The translations under genes and the position numbers were made by a program. This document shows, in pieces, positions 61,803 through 64,000 of a stretch of DNA of 64,000 bases. Every line of letters starts with the position of its first letter. The first letter of the stretch is position 1. The notes under the pieces are model-generated. The model had not been told where the DNA came from. It ran no database searches and was given only the letters and a program-made list of their open reading frames with translations. Source of the stretch: Deltaproteobacteria bacterium (GTDB lineage Bacteria > Desulfobacterota > Syntrophia > Syntrophales > UBA2210); contig JAFGTS010000043.1 in assembly GCA_016933965.1 (NCBI GenBank), positions 25,009 through 89,008 of the forward strand, in the 5' to 3' direction.

Positions 61803-62252
61803 ATGACGGAATATGAGGAACTTGACGCGACATTCAAAAAGATGCTGATGGACACTATGCGTGACCGGGCGCCCTTCTGGTCGCTCCTGGGAATGGAACT
61901 TACCGACGCCCGGAAGGGATGGGCCACGGTGCGCCTTCCCTTCGCGGAGAAACTTCTGCAGCCCCTCGGCGTTGCCCACGGGGGGGCAATATTTTCCGCC
62001 GCCGATTCCGCCGTCGCCATGGCCCTGCTCGGTCTGGTGGAGCGGGATGAGGTCATCACGACGGTGGAAATGAAGATCAACTACCTCATGCCCTTCAGCG
62101 GCGGTGAGATTACGGCGGAGGCGGTCATCGTCCACAAGGGAAGCAGGACGGCCCTGGGCGATGTGACTGTCCGCAACGGACAGGGAGCGATGATCGCCAA
62201 GGCGGTGGCGACGTACATGATCATCAGGAATGACAAAGCTCCACGCTGGTAG
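61803..62252 (+). CDS. PaaI-type hot-dog thioesterase
   Basis: 149 aa. LLQPLGVAHGGAIFSAADSAVAMAL carries the HGG and catalytic Asp of PaaI-like acyl-CoA thioesterases. GTG at 61800 directly precedes the ATG at 61803; AAAGGAG lies 8 nt upstream of the ATG. Substrate could be an aromatic or aliphatic acyl-CoA. Confidence 0.88.
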   Translation: MTEYEELDATFKKMLMDTMRDRAPFWSLLGMELTDARKGWATVRLPFAEKLLQPLGVAHGGAIFSAADSAVAMALLGLVERDEVITTVEMKINYLMPFSGGEITAEAVIVHKGSRTALGDVTVRNGQGAMIAKAVATYMIIRNDKAPRW

Positions 62253-62432
62253 GAATTGACGACTTCATAAAGCCGGGGATAGGGGGGCAGGGGATCGTTA
62301 TTCGGGATTCATAAATGATTATATCGTTGGACGGTGTTTTCCTGACATCAGGTGTGAAGACGATCAAAAGGCATGACCTTCTTCCTGAAAGTTTGCAGTA
62401 TGCCGGTTACCATTCAATACGGGATTTTATGT

Positions 62433-62519
62433 GAAAACAGGTTAAGTGCCTTGATTAGAACAGCACTATACACTGTTCTAATCATATGAATACGAAAAAA
62501 GGTTAAGAGCCCTGACTAC
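62433..62519. repeat. Inverted repeat inside a 61-bp-spaced direct repeat
   Basis: Perfect 12-bp dyad TGATTAGAACAG (62452-62463) with CTGTTCTAATCA (62473-62484), loop of 9 nt. It is flanked by direct repeats of about 25 bp, GAAAACAGGTTAAGTGCCTT (from 62433) and GAAAAAAGGTTAAGAGCCCT (from 62494). It lies just downstream of the PII-like gene and could be a bidirectional terminator or a short mobile element. No T run follows the dyad. Nothing else is evident in 62253-62521. Confidence 0.55.
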
Positions 62520-62521
62520 CT

Positions 62522-62869
62522 TTATTCTTTCTCACCTTTCCCGAACGGGACAAGCCCAACGACGGCGTGAATAGGACTGACATACGCAATCCCCATACCG
62601 GGCACGTTCAGTTTCCCGGCTTCAATCACCGCATCGAATATGCGTGACGTATCCGTTTTTTCTGATACTATCAAGATAATCTCTTTTTCGGGTACGATCG
62701 CCAATCCAAGAAGGCCCAGTCTCTCTCTCAAACCCATCCCTCGACCGAAAAATACTGTTGCTCCTCCAGCACCTGCATCAAGGGCAGCCTTGGCTACCTT
62801 GTCCGCCTTTCCTCTTTGCACCACGCACGTGATTAGATCTTTTTCTTCGTTGAAATGTTCCTCATTCAT
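62522..62869 (-). CDS. PII-like signalling protein
   Basis: 115 aa, ferredoxin-like fold of the PII superfamily (LITCVVQRGKADKVAKAALDAGAGGATVFFGRG, KEIILIVSEKTDTSRIFDAVIEAGKLNVPGMGIAYVSPI). It lacks the classical Tyr51 uridylylation loop. ATG at 62869 with GGAGG 9 nt upstream, 1 nt after the stop of the DUF1538 transporter gene. It probably gates that membrane protein, as PII proteins do for AmtB and BicA-like transporters; this is inference. Confidence 0.82.
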   Translation of the reverse strand: MNEEHFNEEKDLITCVVQRGKADKVAKAALDAGAGGATVFFGRGMGLRERLGLLGLAIVPEKEIILIVSEKTDTSRIFDAVIEAGKLNVPGMGIAYVSPIHAVVGLVPFGKGEKE

Positions 62870-62870
62870 A

Positions 62871-64000
62871 TTACTGAACCTCCGCAACGTTAAGCATCCT
62901 TGCCGCTTCATTCCTGGCTTCCGTGTGCTTCACATAAAGACCGAGCAGCAGGATATTCATAACGGGATATGCTGACGCCAGTGCGATAATGCCGAAACCC
63001 TCAGCAAAACCAGTGGCATGGCTCAAGGCGATGCCGATAGCAATTTTCAATGGGACGGTCACCGGACCTGTCGTTACCGCTCCGCCATCCCAGGCTATGT
63101 TGACATATTTCTCTTGATTAAGGAGTGTTAACACAAACAATACGAAATAGGGGGGTATAAGCAAATAAAGCAGATTAACGCCATAGACCACCGAAACTAT
63201 CCCCAACCCGGCGCCAACGCCCACTCCGATGGCGACAGCCTGTCCGAAGAGCCATTTTTTGAAAGCCCCTTGCGTGACATCCTCGACCTGCTGGCCCATT
63301 ATGTTGAACGCCGGTTCAGCGAGGGTGGCACCATACCCCAGGATCGTCCCGAATGCAACCACTATCACCTTCCCCATTCCGGTGGGATAGAGGGATTCTG
63401 CCGGTGGATGGAATGAAAACGGCAGGCGGTGTCCCACCTGATTGCCGAGTTCCGCAAGGCCGACTGATAAACCGAAGTTAAAGAGAAGCAGGCCGACGGC
63501 GGCAAAAACGACGCCTAAAATGAGCTGAGAAAGTGGAGGCCCTTCTTCTTTGAGTAAGTAGCGTAAGAATAGATACAGAAAAATGAAGATGGGGGCAATG
63601 GCCCGGAGTGCTAAAAAAAGGGAATTACCTGCAACCTCAAGGATGCTGGCTACCCCGGCGGTGGTCGAAGGTATGTCGGTAATGACGAAGTCATCGCCAA
63701 GAATCACCGAAAGCAAAAAGGTCAGAAGGACGACCATGGTGATGGGAAGAACCGAGATCAATCCGACCATTCCAAAGCCCGCCATGCTTGTATCGGACTT
63801 CCCCGTTGCCCGGCAGACGCCCAGCCCGAGGGATAGGACCAGGGGGCAGAGCACCGGCCCCACGATCACGGCGCCCGTGTCCCATGCCAGACCTACCGCC
63901 GTGGCGAGGTTATGCTGACGTGATGCCAGTATTGTCAATATCAAGGCACATGCGACCAGGGGTAGAATGATCGGTTTCAGGCTCCAGCCGTAAAGGAATC
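62871..64000 (-). CDS. DUF1538 integral membrane protein (start beyond window)
   Basis: At least 376 aa, open to the right edge; the frame from 63998 reads FLYGWSLKPIILPLVACALILTILAS, so the start is outside. About ten hydrophobic segments in two repeats, each with the DUF1538 motif WDTGAVIVGPVLCPLVLSLG / WDGGAVTTGPVTVPLKIAIG. Members are probable transporters of unknown substrate and usually come with a PII-like partner, as here. Confidence 0.85.
   Translation of the reverse strand, partial: FLYGWSLKPIILPLVACALILTILASRQHNLATAVGLAWDTGAVIVGPVLCPLVLSLGLGVCRATGKSDTSMAGFGMVGLISVLPITMVVLLTFLLSVILGDDFVITDIPSTTAGVASILEVAGNSLFLALRAIAPIFIFLYLFLRYLLKEEGPPLSQLILGVVFAAVGLLLFNFGLSVGLAELGNQVGHRLPFSFHPPAESLYPTGMGKVIVVAFGTILGYGATLAEPAFNIMGQQVEDVTQGAFKKWLFGQAVAIGVGVGAGLGIVSVVYGVNLLYLLIPPYFVLFVLTLLNQEKYVNIAWDGGAVTTGPVTVPLKIAIGIALSHATGFAEGFGIIALASAYPVMNILLLGLYVKHTEARNEAARMLNVAEVQ

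Overview
The window reads as the chromosome of an anaerobic, probably syntrophic or fermentative, member of the former Deltaproteobacteria (Desulfobacterota). This is an inference from content. There is a complete 4-aminobutyrate (GABA) to crotonyl-CoA pathway including the oxygen-sensitive dehydratase, a nine-gene acyl-CoA degradation operon, and lineage-type small proteins (DUF6178, DUF6485, a Cys-motif 85-aa protein). Sigma-54 promoters, strong Shine-Dalgarno sites and GC-rich codon use fit. I see no rRNA, tRNA, transposase or CRISPR array.

Layout. 1-3.0 kb: purD-purH on the minus strand; PurD is of the archaeal type. 3.0-3.3 kb: an intergenic patch of tandem repeats. 3.4-18.1 kb: a sigma-54 activator, then 4-hydroxybutyryl-CoA dehydratase, a small Cys protein, 4-hydroxybutyrate CoA-transferase, 4-hydroxybutyrate dehydrogenase, GABA aminotransferase, a five-gene branched-chain-amino-acid-type ABC importer and glutamate dehydrogenase. 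Together these import an amino compound (GABA is the obvious guess), transaminate it onto 2-oxoglutarate, reduce succinate semialdehyde, activate it with CoA and dehydrate it to crotonyl-CoA, while glutamate dehydrogenase regenerates 2-oxoglutarate. 18.4-25.4 kb: citrate synthase, small membrane and flavin proteins, a pyridoxal-kinase-like protein, a cystathionine gamma-synthase-family enzyme, a GNAT protein and gltX. 25.4-27.6 kb: a long regulatory region and a permease.

27.8-34.0 kb: membrane and hypothetical genes, a tryptophan synthase beta-type gene (trpB2) behind a textbook trp attenuator (leader peptide with three consecutive Trp codons plus an intrinsic terminator), rarA, a cyclase-family protein and a lipoprotein. 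34.2-44.0 kb: a nine-gene minus-strand operon (enoyl-CoA hydratase, two isovaleryl-CoA-dehydrogenase-like enzymes, acyl-CoA ligase, epimerase-like protein, MaoC hydratase, two thiolase-fold proteins lacking the catalytic Cys and His, DUF35 protein) facing a TetR regulator. Matching candidate operators lie at both promoters. 44.1-64 kb: MsrA-MsrB fusion, a GldA/F/G-like ABC operon with DUF4340, DUF6178, a five-PAS diguanylate cyclase, a YhcC-type radical SAM protein, mnmG and a beta-helix protein, small proteins, hydrolase, MFS transporter, thioesterase, and a PII-like/DUF1538 pair cut by the window edge.

The most notable signal is a candidate sigma-54 regulon. Three -24/-12 promoters share the core TGGCATGA (before the activator gene, before the dehydratase gene, before the permease at 26.1 kb). 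Two of them carry three upstream GATGC-N6-GCATC dyads with nearly the same spacing (98/81 bp and 96/81 bp). This links the otherwise unassigned permease to GABA/4-hydroxybutyrate metabolism. The second is the Cys-less thiolase pair with DUF35 and MaoC, which resembles the retro-aldolase modules of steroid side-chain degradation rather than a thiolysis step.
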